DNA from: Sarcomyxa edulis
Taxonomy: Eukaryota; Basidiomycota; Agaricomycetes; Agaricales; Mycenaceae
Length of the DNA: 64,000 bases
Assembly: GCA_009761415.1 (NCBI GenBank)
Contig: QUOL01000004.1
Span: 1,736,001-1,800,000 of the forward strand
Reading direction: 5' to 3'
This document shows positions 46,747 through 57,887 of the stretch, in pieces (position 1 is the first letter of the stretch; every line of letters begins with the position of its first letter). The position numbers and the translations under genes are program-made. A model generated the notes under the pieces. The model ran no database searches and was not told the origin of the DNA. It saw only the letters and a list, made by a program, of their open reading frames with translations.

Positions 46747-47852
46747 TCAAATCTTTCCTTCGCTCCCCTCTTCATCCATCCTCCGTTCTTGCAAAATGAA
46801 GTCCCTGATAGTCCTCCACGTCAAACCCTTGAATAAGGTCTGCCGTTGTGCTTCCACTTTATCCGCGGGAGGTGTAGACGCACCGCTGTAATTCCATTCA
46901 TCCATGAACGCACGCCAAAGCTCGACGGGAGGAAATGGGTCGCTAGCATGAGCGATCTGGTCCTGCTCGACCTCGGATATTGAGCGATAACTGACATTGA
47001 AAGTTTTGCCAGGATTCAGATGCTCGAGCATGGACACAATGGAGTTCCACGATGCAGTCTGGCCTGTGACGTAGGTATGTTGAGGCTGTTAATCAAAATA
47101 TAAGTCAATGGTATTCTCCGTATGCATAATTGAGAGAAACTAGCTCACCCATCCACCTTTTTCGATCTGGATCAGTCTTACCAACGCTTTCCCGACATCT
47201 CTTCCGCTCGTCCACGAAATTGCCTCGTTCCCAGTCCCAGGTATCAGAGCCGTCCAATCTCCATGCCACATATTCAACGGCCAAGATCCCTTGACAGCGT
47301 CTACTTTAAAATGAGTCCTCTCCTTATTGGCGACGAAGTAGTCCATGAACCAGCCATGATTGACCACGGTCCACTCGACTTTGTCCTGATCCTTGCACAT
47401 CAGCCTCACGGGGCCGTGAGTAGGGATGTAGAAACGAGGTTTATCTGGATGAGCATCAATATCTCCACCGTAATCTGAGGGGACAAATCGATGACAGGTA
47501 GGCGATTCAATACAAGCAGAGAGGAAAGCGCGATGAGCGTCAACGAAAAACGATGTGTTGTCATGCAGGAAAGAAAAGAGATGAGTTGCGCGCGTCTCTG
47601 TTAGAATGGAGACAACAGACGGCAAGGTGTAATCGGTGATGTGAAGAGAAACGGATGGCCGAGACGAGAACCATTCGCGATTCTGAGTTTCGAGACGAGA
47701 GTCTCAGCAGATACTTGAACGAATAGTAAACCACTCACAGCTCTAGAGAGAACAACTATATTATACATTCCCGCCTTCTCCAGTTCTTCGACAAAATATT
47801 TGGCCATGTCGCCTGCACCGGCTATGGCGATTGTTTCCTTTGACGATGACAT
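46747..47852 (-). CDS. NmrA-like / isoflavone-reductase-like NAD(P)-binding protein
   Basis: Starts MSSSKETIAIAGAGDMAKYF, a Rossmann fold with a GAGDMA nucleotide loop, then VEELEKAGMYNIVVLSRA. The next exons read SLHITDYTLPSVVSILTET, FSFLHDNTSFFVDAHRAFL, CHRFVPSDYGGDIDAHPDK, VEWTVVNHGWFMDYFV, WTALIPGTGNEAISWTSGRD and, after an intron near 47.08-47.14 kb, QHTYVTGQTASWNSIVSMLE. The RFVPSDYG and TSGRDVGKAL motifs are typical of NmrA/PCBER-type atypical short-chain dehydrogenases. Family members are either redox sensors or reductases of small aromatic compounds; sequence does not decide. About 300 residues; single-domain length is normal. Confidence 0.87.
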
Positions 47853-48570
47853 CAAAATCACAGATTGATAGCAAGGTACCTGTGGTTAGGTTGCTTTTAT
47901 ATGTTTTGGAACTGGTCTTACTAAACCTTCGCCTTGGCTCCGCTTCGTCAGCATGCTGGAATAGCGAAGGTTCGAACGACAGCCATATGAGAGCCATAAT
48001 GTATAGCCCAACGATACTAATCAGAACCACACTAGCTCCGTAGATATAGAGGCCGACCGCCTCCAAGTCCGAGTGTGGTGCCGCAGAAGTACGGGTGAAA
48101 CCTAGGCTCTCTTCTCCATAGGATCGCCAGAGCTACTAGACAATTTATAGCCAGCCACGTCGAAGAGGGGTCTGAAGATGGCTCTTGAAGATATCGCAGA
48201 GTTGTTATCGATAGCGAGCTTGAGTCACGGTCGTCTGAAAGAAAGTGGAATTCCTCACTGACCTGAGTGACTTCTGAGTCCGAGTCAAGTTCAGGATTCT
48301 GGAAGAAATAAATAGCACGTGTCAGGCGCGTCGATTCCAACGCGTCCGAATTCAACGTAGTCAGGATTCAAGCCTGCAAAAACGTTGTGATGTATATATA
48401 TATTCAAAGCAAGCGAAAGATGTGGTAACTGTACAGATATAGGTGTGGTCCGTGAGTATGAATACAAATGGTTTTTGGTAGATTTTCTTTTGCTCTCGCC
48501 CTTGCACAGACAGTGAAGATCGCGACAAAGGATTGGTCGACCTACCCTCCGTGATAGTCCGTTATCTGGA
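47853..48570. other. Intergenic region, nothing supported
   Basis: Promoter side of the NmrA-like gene and 3' side of the next minus-strand gene. Only short frames. Two ACGCGT-type sites lie near 48.33-48.35 kb. Confidence 0.4.
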
Positions 48571-49501
48571 TCAAACGGCCTCTTGACGTGAACTAGCCAC
48601 AACAAAGCAGGAACCGGCCGAATCCGTGAGACTAGAGGAAGGTAGCCCCTCGCTCGCATAGACCCTTGGTCCAAAAGGTTTCTTGCCTCTCGTCGGTAAA
48701 CCTGTCGCGTCTTCTGCGGTCATGGTAGGACCAACAGAACAAGTCTTCTGTCCGGAAGTAGTGCTGATAGATACCGTGTTGTCTCCTTGTTGACCATCGT
48801 AATACGGATCGAAAACACCTTTCATCGGCGACCTCGACCGACGTCGTTGTCGAGGATCTAATTCTAGGATAGAGTCGGGTGGCGGAGCTATCAGAGCGCT
48901 TGAGCGAGAGGCTCGAATAGTCTCGTCGGCGGAGAAAGAGTCGAGGTCGGCGTTGGTGAGAATCGCAAAGGTACTCGAAGGAGAGATTTGTGTTGGGGAT
49001 CTGGTGGGCGGAGAAGACGGAGGAGGATAGAAGACTCTTGGTCTTGGTCTTGGGGAACGCTGCGGTAGCTTAGTGGCTGCCTCGGATATCTTGTTATTCT
49101 GGAACAGCACCTATCAGAAAACTGGTATGCATCAAAAGACAGCGAGGTGGCACGCACAGAACACCTATTGCGTTTAAGAGCAGAGGGCGTCCAAGATAAC
49201 CCATCCAAGTCACTGAATTCCGCCTTGACCGACGCGAAGGACTGGAGCAGGATATGATGATCCTTCTAATGGTGGCAAATAGAGTGAGCACAACAAACAA
49301 GATGAGCCGTATCTTTGCAGATGAGTAGAGATAGATGCATACCTCACTCCAGTGAAACTTCAGTCCCTCCAAATCTTCTCGTCTTTGTTCCATCTCTATC
49401 GCTAATTGACGTTCCTTCCGTATCCGAGCGCGATCTGCACTGCTTATTCGAGCGCGTTCGATGCTGGTCAGACCTCCCGATCGACGAGTAACGGTCGCCA
49501 T
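48571..49501 (-). CDS. Uncharacterised Ser/Pro/Arg-rich protein
   Basis: Spliced product starts MATVTRRSGGLTSIERARIS, then a basic coiled-coil-like segment (RARIRKERQLAIEMEQRRED) and KFHWSE. After an intron near 49.27-49.34 kb it reads KDHHILLQSFASVKAEFSDL and GLSWTPSALKRNR; a short intron follows (near 49.10-49.16 kb). The last exon is low-complexity: SPRPRPRVFYPPPSSPPTRS, repeated Ser/Arg/Pro, and ends SSRQEAV. Likely disordered with a short structured N-terminus. I do not recognise a family. The consistent phases and the coherent middle exon make a real gene likely. Confidence 0.65.
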
Positions 49502-50614
49502 TTGGGCTGTAGGTGGTGTTTCTGATAATTTTTTTTTGATATTTCGTGGCGTAGAATGTCTTGTCAAAAGACGTTAGCACAGCAAAGCCCGAGTTCGAGT
49601 CGAAAGCGAAGAAATGAACAAAGCAAGAGACCGAGAAAGAGAGAAAAGCGGCTTGGATAGTGGTGGCAGATCTAAAGGATGGATGGCTGACAATTTCGCA
49701 GCTAAAATGCAGACGAGTTGTTATTTGGACCAGCACTGTCCACGGAAAGACCAAGACGGCCACCAGGACGTGGACGATGTGGAGGTTCAAATTCAAGTCA
49801 GCCGCGACGTTTTTGCTCGAAGTCCGAACGGAGCGGAAACGGCTCTTCAAGCTCATTTATGACATGGACACTTCACTTGTCTTAGCAGCAACGTTTCTGC
49901 TCCAGTCATCTTATAGCCCTCACGAAAATAATCTCAAGTCTATCCGATATATCCAACGGTCGGACTCGAAACATGATTTTTTTTGAAAGATGTTGTAATT
50001 ATCCCATTTACACCGTCTTGATTAATGTCACTGATTACAGTTGTTAACAGCAGTCAACGGTATCCCCATTCTCGTCGCTGACGATCTGGTCGAACGAGAG
50101 CCTACCTTCGCGCTAGTCTCACATCGAAGCGTGGCCAGAGTCCTGACGCGTCAACTTCAGGGGATCAGAGAGTAACCTCCGAGACCGATGCGCGCAAATC
50201 ATAGGCGAATGACATGATACCATCTCTCTCGATGGACAACCTCGATCCAATCTCCCCCGAAGGAAAATCTACAGACAGATTTCCTCGGCGCTTAGGAATC
50301 ATCACCGGTTCAATGCCCGTATCGCATGTGTACTTACAGTGCAGGCATACCATCGAATTCTTCAAGTCGGGTCTCAGATCGGTTCCAGTCACCCTGCCTT
50401 GTCTGAAAGGGACAAACTAGGTTTAGATTGAGTTTGAAGACCCCGCTATCGGGCTGATCAATGGAACACGGCGACCATGATTCTCCCCGAACCGCTCGTT
50501 TCCGTGAGAATGTGGACCCCTTCATATATGCTTCTGGGACGAAGAAATCTCCTTGACCAACTCCACTTGAATTGCAACACACAGCGACTGCATCCCGTCA
50601 GTTTAGGTCTTCAG
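49502..50614. other. Divergent intergenic region, nothing supported
   Basis: 1.1 kb between the uncharacterised gene (-) and the P450 (+). It contains frames on both strands that do not look coding. One 170-codon minus-strand frame near 49.4-49.8 kb overlaps the first exon of the neighbour in another frame and is a shadow. Confidence 0.4.
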
Positions 50615-52809
50615 ATGGATTATCTTCATCCTTTGGCGTTCTCCGAGGCTATTGCTGTCGTTGTAATGGCTGCAGTGGTATGTACGCTACACGGGTGCCC
50701 TAACGTTGACTCTGACGCTTTTCACCCCAGGGATGTCATCTCATATTCAAGCGCCTGGAGCCTATGCATCCACTATCGCATATCGTTCTCTTGGGGGTCA
50801 TCCCAGGATCGCTGACTTCGTTGCTTTCACCGCACTACCCCACCGTTCTAGGGTCGGCTTCTGTTGCGTTCGCGGTCTATTTGTCGACTCTGGTAGCATC
50901 GATAATCGGATATCGGCTATCTCCTTTCCACCCTCTCGCATCTTATCCTGGTCCAATTCTCTGCAAAATATTCAAGCTTCAATCAGCTTTAATTTCGACG
51001 AGTGGAAAGCAACATCTATGGTACCAAAAGTTACACAAACGCTATGGTGACGTTGTTCGAGTCGGTGAGCCGCACTAAGCCGATCCATCATAAAAATCCA
51101 CTTACTCAACTCGAAAGGCCCGAATGAATTGTCGATATCCACCTCTGAGGCTATAGTCCCTATAATGGGACCAGCCGGTCTACCGAAAGGACCACGTATG
51201 TAACCCGCTTACATCTGTAAACTTAGTGGATCATACTGAAATATGGTCGTTGCGTTCAGTGTGGGATGGAAGACAAGCTGGGCAGACTGATCGGTCCCTT
51301 ATAGGCTTACGAGATTTGAAGGAGCATGCGCGTCGTCGCCGACCTTGGAATCGAGCTTTCACCAGCGCAGCGCTTAAAGACTACGAAGGCATCATCGTGC
51401 ATAGAGCTTCTCAACTCGTCGCGATGCTCTTACGCCAATCTGGTTCCGTTGATATTGCACAATGGGTCAGCTATTTTGCGTATGTATCGTTTCTGTAGTG
51501 TCTTTCTTCGACGTTTGGCTGATAGCTGCCTGACAGCTATGATTTTATGAGTGATATGGCGTGAGTGATTTCTTTTGTATCTCCTAGACGTGGTTTCAGC
51601 GTCTGATACGCATACTCTATCAGTTTCAGTGGAGGCTCAGAAATGTTACGCGATGGTGACCCGAATGACCTCTGGTCTTTGCTGGAAGAGGCGCAGCCGT
51701 AAGTGATCTTCGGTTCAACGGTGTATCTTCGTTGATCCGAGCACCTCTCTAGTACGGCAGTGTTTCTAGGCCATGTCCCTTGGCTTGCACAATACCAGCG
51801 GAGGCTTCCAGCCCTAGGCGCCCCTCTGAAAAAGTTTCGTGCCTTCGCCCTGCAATGCGCCATGAACAGAAAACAGCGGGGTACACTCCAGAAAGATCTT
51901 TTCTTCTATCTGGTACGTAGAAACCTCAGATACATCTTTGATCGGTTCCATACATCCTGGACTTACCACGGTCGCATGTTAGAATAACGAAGATGGCCAA
52001 GAATCGAAACAGCCTTCTCTGACGGAAGTCATATCGGGTGGCGGCCTTGCGATCATTGCAGGATCCGATACGACAGCGACGTCTTTGAGCGTTTTATTCT
52101 GGCTCCTATTATCCAATCGCTTTACGTACGACAAACTTCGAGCTGAAGTTGACCAGTATTTTCCACCCGGAGAAAACGCGTTGGATATCACTCAACATTC
52201 TCGTATGCCATATCTAAACGCTGTCATGTGCGTACGCTCGTCCTCATCTCCCAGAAAAATGTCTCGATCTTGATTGGGTTGTAGTAACGAGACCCTGCGA
52301 CTGTTTCCTCCACTTTCGAGTGGCAGTCAACGTGCCACTCCGAGAGGAAGCCAAGGACACGTCGTTGGACCATAGTAAGTTTCCTGGAAAATATAGAAAT
52401 AATCCTATCATCTGGTTTATTTATCCTCGCTCCTCTCATTAGCTTCATTCCTGGAGGAACAACCGTTCTCATTCCTACACATGCACTTCACCGCGATCCT
52501 CGTAATTTCTTTCCAACACCGGATGGCTTCTGGCCCGAGCGCTGGCTCAAGGAACCATCCTCGGACGGCAAATTTGTCCATAACACTTCAGCGTTTATCC
52601 CCTTCTCTTATGGTCCAGCTGTGTGTGTTGGAAAACAACTAGCATATCAAGAGATGCGCATGGTGATCTGCTTGATGATGCAAACTTTCGACATGCATTT
52701 CGCTGCCGATTTCGACCCTGTGGGCTGGGATGATAGTCTGAATGACTTTTTCGCGTTAACAAAAGGAAAGCTCCCTGTTGTCTTAACTGCTCGCAAGGAC
52801 TCGGTGTAA
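50615..52809 (+). CDS. Cytochrome P450 monooxygenase
   Basis: Microsomal haem enzyme. The N-terminus (MDYLHPLAFSEAIAVVVMAA) and following exon supply several hydrophobic segments (SHIVLLGVIPGSLTSLL; ASVAFAVYLSTLVASII), more than the usual single anchor. Then a Pro-rich hinge (SPFHPLASYPGP), GKQHLWYQKLHKRYGDVVRV, RRRRPWNRAFTSAALKDYEG, an I-helix with IIAGSDTTATS, the K-helix NETLRLFPP (ExxR), FWPERWL, and the haem loop FIPFSYGPAVCVGK with its Cys. About ten exons, all with normal short introns. The multi-helix N-terminus and overall pattern resemble the CYP families expanded in mushrooms; I cannot name the CYP family or substrate. No adjacent biosynthetic genes suggest a cluster. Confidence 0.93.
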
Positions 52810-53117
52810 TGCCTTCTTTTGCTCTTCCGTATGGTACCAATTGGCTTTTATATTCAGCCACGTGATGTAACGCGTCTAAATATCCCGGTTCTTCCTCATC
52901 TTTCACACCGTGTCTTGGCCTCAGGTCTAGTTTCCTGTGACGTTGTTTTGACTAAGGGTAAGTAAGTCATGATCAAAACCCTAATTATACACCAGACGCC
53001 TCCTAATCATACACCTAAAGAATCAAAAGAACAAACTACATATGATACAGTATAACATGCGGAAGCCTTGTCAACGTCACCTTCCTAAAGGCAGGGCTTT
53101 CCTAGGCTTTTCTACCA
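52810..53117. other. Convergent intergenic region
   Basis: 308 bp between the P450 stop (+) and the stop of the small minus-strand gene. No supported feature. Confidence 0.4.
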
Positions 53118-53729
53118 TCATTTCCTAGCCTTCCAAGCACTTTCCAAGCCCAATTTCGAGAATTTCTCCCCGGTTTCTCCTATCGGAGGCGGATTTCTCT
53201 CGGCTAATTCGCCGTCTCCCGAATGTGTCCCCTTCTTATCCATAAGACCTAGACCACCTAAGCTTCCTCCCGTCCTCCCCATTTCTCCTGGTGCCTCAGA
53301 ATTCCTTACCGCAGCGCTCTGGCCAACTCCGCCCTCGTGTTGCACGGCTGAACGAGTGATAGGGTGTGCTAGGTGTCCGCAAGCAGTAGAGCTGTATTGA
53401 GCTGTTGTGTCAGGCGCTTCGGTAGCTGCGAAGTTAACGTATGGAGCTGAGGTGGGGAATGCGCCCAATGGTACACCTGATACGTGCGATGAGACGGGTT
53501 CAGACACGACGTAGGTTCGAGTGCCAGGTATGAAATCGGTGGAATAATCGGTTTCTTTCTCGTAGATAGGTTTAGCGGTAGACAACGGAGGAGGTGATTT
53601 GGTCAATGGGGAGTTTCCCAGCATCGCGAATGGGGTGTGAAATGAGCGAGCTGGAACGACTGCTGGTCGGTAGAGGGATCCACTAGCGGTGCGGGACGTG
53701 ATTGCGAGGAAACGGAGAGCGTTGGACAT
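53118..53729 (-). CDS. Conserved-looking small protein, probably mitochondrial
   Basis: Single-exon gene of 203 codons. The N-terminus MSNALRFLAITSRTASGSLY is rich in Arg/Ser and lacks acids, fitting a mitochondrial presequence. The body has TDYSTDFIPGTRTYVVSEPV and a Gly-rich part (GGSLGGLGLMDKKGTHSGDG) ending SKLGLESAWKARK. No family I can name. An intron-free gene is unusual in this window. Confidence 0.7.
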   Translation of the reverse strand: MSNALRFLAITSRTASGSLYRPAVVPARSFHTPFAMLGNSPLTKSPPPLSTAKPIYEKETDYSTDFIPGTRTYVVSEPVSSHVSGVPLGAFPTSAPYVNFAATEAPDTTAQYSSTACGHLAHPITRSAVQHEGGVGQSAAVRNSEAPGEMGRTGGSLGGLGLMDKKGTHSGDGELAERNPPPIGETGEKFSKLGLESAWKARK

Positions 53730-54099
53730 GTTAGTGTCAGTGGGTTATGATGGTGGGCGTATGAGAATAGGATGTGGGAAGACTCCTATGCAGTGGAACG
53801 ACTTTTAAGTAGTTAGACATATATATTCGTGGGAATAATGGGGTAAGATGAGACTCTCCACCTTTCCCGCATCCTATATTTTGCTTCCGCGATCGACCTG
53901 GGGCAGCCTGGGGCCAACATAGTATACTTGTTATCGGAATCCTGCACATATTCCAAAATCCCATCGGTTGCGCGTAACGTTACTACTACCCAGGATTTGT
54001 ACGAGATCATACGGGATTGACGGAACCCCGAATTTGGAAACCGAGCGGGCCTCGACCGACCCTCTGAGATCCTCGTCGACTCGTGTCTTTTCCCTCTTA
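53730..54099. other. Region between small gene and MFS relic
   Basis: Promoter side of the small mitochondrial-like gene and the degraded left part of the MFS relic. Minus-strand frames here overlap the relic and are not supported as a gene. Confidence 0.35.
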
Positions 54100-54540
54100 T
54101 ACTCACAGTCATTGAAATAGGGGCAAATGAAATTTGTGCGGCTGATAATGAAGAACGCGCCCTGGTCATCTCGTCTATGAATATTTGAATGGTTTACAAG
54201 TTTGCTATCTATTGCAAGGCTGCATGCCGGCTTGGTAACTCATTACTCACCTCGTTCTTTCTTTCAGTACGCTGTGGCAGCATGGCTACCTATTGTGATC
54301 TTTCCACAAACGATGGCGCCAACGTTCCGCAGAGGCTTCCCTGCCACTTTTGCCTTCGTCATCGTAGGATTGATTCTCATTGTCCTTATTCAGCTACTTG
54401 CTGTCTGGGAACGCCGTCGGGCTGCTCACATCGATAATTCGGATATCAGAAGTATTGAAGCATCTCGGAGCGAGGGCAAAGTCAGTGACCTGGACGAGAA
54501 GGACGTAGAAGTCAATACACTATCTGTCGTAGCCCGATGA
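54100..54540 (+). pseudogene. 3' fragment of an MFS anion:cation symporter (DAL5/allantoate permease-like)
   Basis: An exon-like piece reads GANEICAADNEERALVISSMN, matching the (W)xNEIC-DxEERAxV-MN motif that precedes the last helices of this MFS family. It is then interrupted by an in-frame TGA. A second piece (from about 54270, after TTTCAG) reads YAVAAWLPIVIFPQTMAP, TFRRGFPATFAFVIVGLILI, ending in a polar tail and SVVAR stop at 54538. No earlier helices are found upstream, so at least three quarters of the transporter is missing. The short frame after the acceptor could still be transcribed. Confidence 0.7.
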
Positions 54541-54864
54541 GCTCACTCGTTTACTTATTGATGGTTCTTCATGTTTTAATACACATCTAAATTGATTTAA
54601 ATCCAACCAAAGTCCAACTAGAATCAATTGAGATTCGAATCGCATTGAGTCGTGCTCGAATTTTATCCTTCAGAAGGCCTTAAAATATCGACACTGAGTA
54701 CGCAGTGATTGGAGTTGATTGAGCCCACAGGAACGCGCCTCAGCACTACTTACATGTATTGAACAAAGCGAAGCTAGAGTCTACTAGTAGGATATAATGT
54801 TTATGTAGGTTTATGTGGTTACTATGTACTTTGAAATACAGGTCCGTCCGAGTCTTCTACTGAT

Positions 54865-57255
54865 CTACTCCGATCGCACACGTTTTGAAGGCTTTGGAGG
54901 ACTCATAGGAGCTGGACAACTAGTGAATGGACGCATGGTTTGTCGAGCCTTCCCTTTCGTTCCTTCCTGCTCCTCCACTCCTTGCTTTGTTTCGTCCTCA
55001 TCCTCGTCCTCGTCCTCTTCCTCTTCCTCTTCCTCTTCCTCTTCCTCTTCCTCTTCCTCCTCTGGTATCTCAACTTCAAGAGCCAGATCCCGCTTTCGCT
55101 TGCTACTGCTCCGTGTTTGTCTACGCTCTTTCGAGCTGCTCTCGGGAGACCGGGTCTCAATAACGGGGAGTGCATCGAAGGCCTCCTGCATGACGATGAG
55201 CATGGCTTCGTGAGTGATTGCCGTTCCCGAGAAAATCGCCTGCCGTAACTCAGATACACATGGCTTCAATTCCTCGAAGTATGGAGTGAACAGAGAGAGG
55301 ATCTTATGTTCGAAAGTATTAGCCCGGGACATCAGTGACAGCTTGTAACCGCCTATGACCTCAGGCGCGCCCTCCAACCAGAACCTGAGGACCGTACCGT
55401 AGGCGGAGAAGTCACGGCGTTCAGAGTTGTTGGGGCCATCATAGTGTATGCATAACCAAATGAGCACATAGAAGACAGACTCAAGATCATGTTTAGGTTC
55501 ATGTACACATTCATAGCCCGATTCCAAGATATCGGTCGCCATGAATGGAAGAGTGCCCTGAGAAAGAGATCAGGGGGTGTAAGTAAGAGCTTGAGTGGAC
55601 GGAGCACGTACCGTTCGGTGACCAACTGCTAGTGTTCTATTTTTATCCTTTGACACGGATGCATAATCCAAGTCGATGAGAAGACCTCTGTGTAGTGTGC
55701 CTGGAGGTGGTATGTCAGTGTCGATCTCCGAACTGTTGGTTGATGCCGAGGCCGTTGAGGATTCAGAGACGTCACTGGTAGGGACCGTGTCATTAGAGGA
55801 ATCGGGGGAGGGTGTGGCAGATCCAGGATTCTTAGCCGGGGGGTACCGTTTTGTGCGCAGCATATTTCGGCAACTAATGTCGCGGTGTAAAATGCCCTTC
55901 TTGACCAAGCGCCTGTGAGCTAGATAATAACGTGAGCGCTTACCACGATGCAGAGAAAACCTTCACGAACCTCTAATGATGTCCATCAACATCGATAAAA
56001 GCTCTCTCTTTGACGAAAAAAAGTGTATTGGTTGGGCGAAAGGAGTCATGATCAATCGTCGATGGACACGCTTTTCTAGGCGTTGTAGTTTCTTCTTATC
56101 GATAGTGGATCGCCAACGGGCCGTCGAGTCTTTGACGCCATCAGCGTGTACATCTCCGTGCCATACGACGTGTGGCAATCCAGGAACATCAGACACCAGT
56201 TCCAAGATGTCTGCCTCGCTGTGGTCACGAGACTCATCAGCCCACATATCTTTGATGACATAGTCCTGACCATTGCATCGAGCGCGCCAGCATACGGTTC
56301 CACGGCCACGGATAACGTCGCTAATGAATACAGTGTCGATAAGCTGATATGTTTTACCACCAGCCTCGATGTACTGTTCGCCGTCTCTCCTCTCGACAGT
56401 GGAGTCATACCCAAAAGTGGAGAAGTCGGCCAACATCAGGCCAGCTAAGATGCGTATGAACGTTTCAGGTTCAGCGTGGATGTCGACTCTATCAGAAGAG
56501 ACCAACCCAGAACGATCATAGAGGAGAAGGGAGATTGTAGCAGCGCACATCGACAGACCCAAGCTGAAGCGGCGGTCATCTTGCGATTTGAAGATAAGAT
56601 ATGCTCCATTGGTCAACTGAGTCTCGGCGGCTGTTGCATCGGCTAGCTTGGATTTCAGCTCACAATGTGCGAGGGCAGTATCCCAGCTGTCGTCGCTAGC
56701 GAGAGTGTCGTCTGTGTCGAACAGAAGTATATCTGGCTTGCGAGAGGTCGCTCCAGGTACTGGCTTTCCAGCGTATTTTGCGGTCCATTTCCGTGTTAGT
56801 GATAGTTTGTGTCCGGCGCCGTGTTTCCTGCATGCATCTTCCATGGCAGTGCCAAGACGATTGAGAAATCGAGACAGCTCGGTCTCTTTGTCTCCCCTGA
56901 TAGAGGGTTCGTCGAGCTTGGGGCAATCGTGCCACTGCTTTGTTTTGGAGTCGTAATGGGGATTGGGACCAGAGCTCAGGCTCAGGAGTAGTTTGGATGC
57001 TGCAAGAGGGAGAGCGGAGTCGGGCAAGACAAGCTCGACGAGCCGTGGAACGCATCTAAACACTGCGCCGTCGAGCTCTACTTTGAGTTGGGGGTCCATA
57101 GCGTTGTGCGTGAGTGGCTTGTCCTTCGCTAGAACTGAGGAAAGCTTGATTTTGAGAGGAGTGTCACCCACAGGTGGGGAGGTTACAATAGCTTTTCGGG
57201 GAGGAGTATGTGGAGGACGGGGCTTAGTTTGCTTTCGACCGATTTTGCGTGCCAT
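54865..57255 (-). CDS. FunK1 fungal-type protein kinase (intact copy)
   Basis: Protein kinase-like family expanded in Agaricomycetes. Starts MARKIGRKQTKPRPPHTPPR (Arg/Pro-rich, nuclear-like), then VELDGAVFRCVPRLVELVLP, and FGYDSTVERRDGEQYIEAG; this first exon ends at MDIIRG. After a 48-nt intron: HRRLVKKGILHRDISCRNML with the catalytic HRD...N, a Ser-rich insert, and LLIDLDYASV in place of the DFG loop (Asp retained). A further intron leads to GTLPFMATDILESGYECVHE, DLESVFYVLIWLCIHYDGP (the FunK1 signature) and a C-terminus with a long Glu run and a KR-rich end. About 730 residues. Substrates are unknown. It is a close paralogue of the broken gene next door, same orientation. Confidence 0.92.
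55004..55059. repeat. CTCTTC/GAAGAG microsatellite encoding a Glu run
   Basis: On the plus strand CTCTTC repeats about seven times after CTCATCCTCGTCCTCG. On the minus strand it encodes a run of about 19 Glu followed by alternating Asp/Glu, near the C-terminus of the FunK1 kinase. The broken paralogue has no such run at the matching place. Confidence 0.9.
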
Positions 57256-57887
57256 GATTGAGTAAGAAGTAAGAAGAGAGATGTGACAAGCTACTCACAT
57301 TGTGACTTTAAAAGCTGACGACGGGCGTCCACCGGTTGAATTTCAATTAGGGTCCGGTCTGTGGATGTTCAAGCGTTCAGACATCCGTAGCGTCAGCTAA
57401 TCACGCTGGTCACATACCACGTGATGTACAGTCGTTGTTTGTACGATTGAATACGAAGGTGAACTTAGGTATAGGTCTGTGAGGGCAGATAACTACTGTC
57501 TGAAGATCAGGATTCAGTTCCTATCCAATACAAATAACCTGAACCTGAAACACTTGTAAGCGGATATTCCGGACGAAGATCAGAAGAGAAAATTGCAATT
57601 TGGAATAATTTCAGTGATGAACTAGGAGCACAGATGTCGTACCAGTGGTATTCGAGAAGGGTTAGATTCCAAAGATTTGGGTCAATACTATGAGACCTTC
57701 TCCGAATGGTCAAGGAGGTTGAGGCAAGGCAAAGGCAAGGTCACGGTTGAGGTTGAGTTGTCAAAGTCACATGGTCACATCTGCAATCACTGTAGTCACG
57801 TCCAAGTCACGCGAGGCTACGCCGACCGTCGACCGGCATTAGCATGATACATATGGTTTATTGCTGTTGGAAAACACGATTCGTCTT
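57256..57887. other. Intergenic region between FunK1 copies
   Basis: Promoter side of the intact FunK1 gene. Contains a TTGAGG/AAGGC-rich patch near 57.71 kb and no supported gene. Confidence 0.4.

Noticed and set aside
53813..54169. 118-codon minus-strand ORF
   Set aside because: It is antisense to the MFS relic, and its apparent sense is explained by that remnant.
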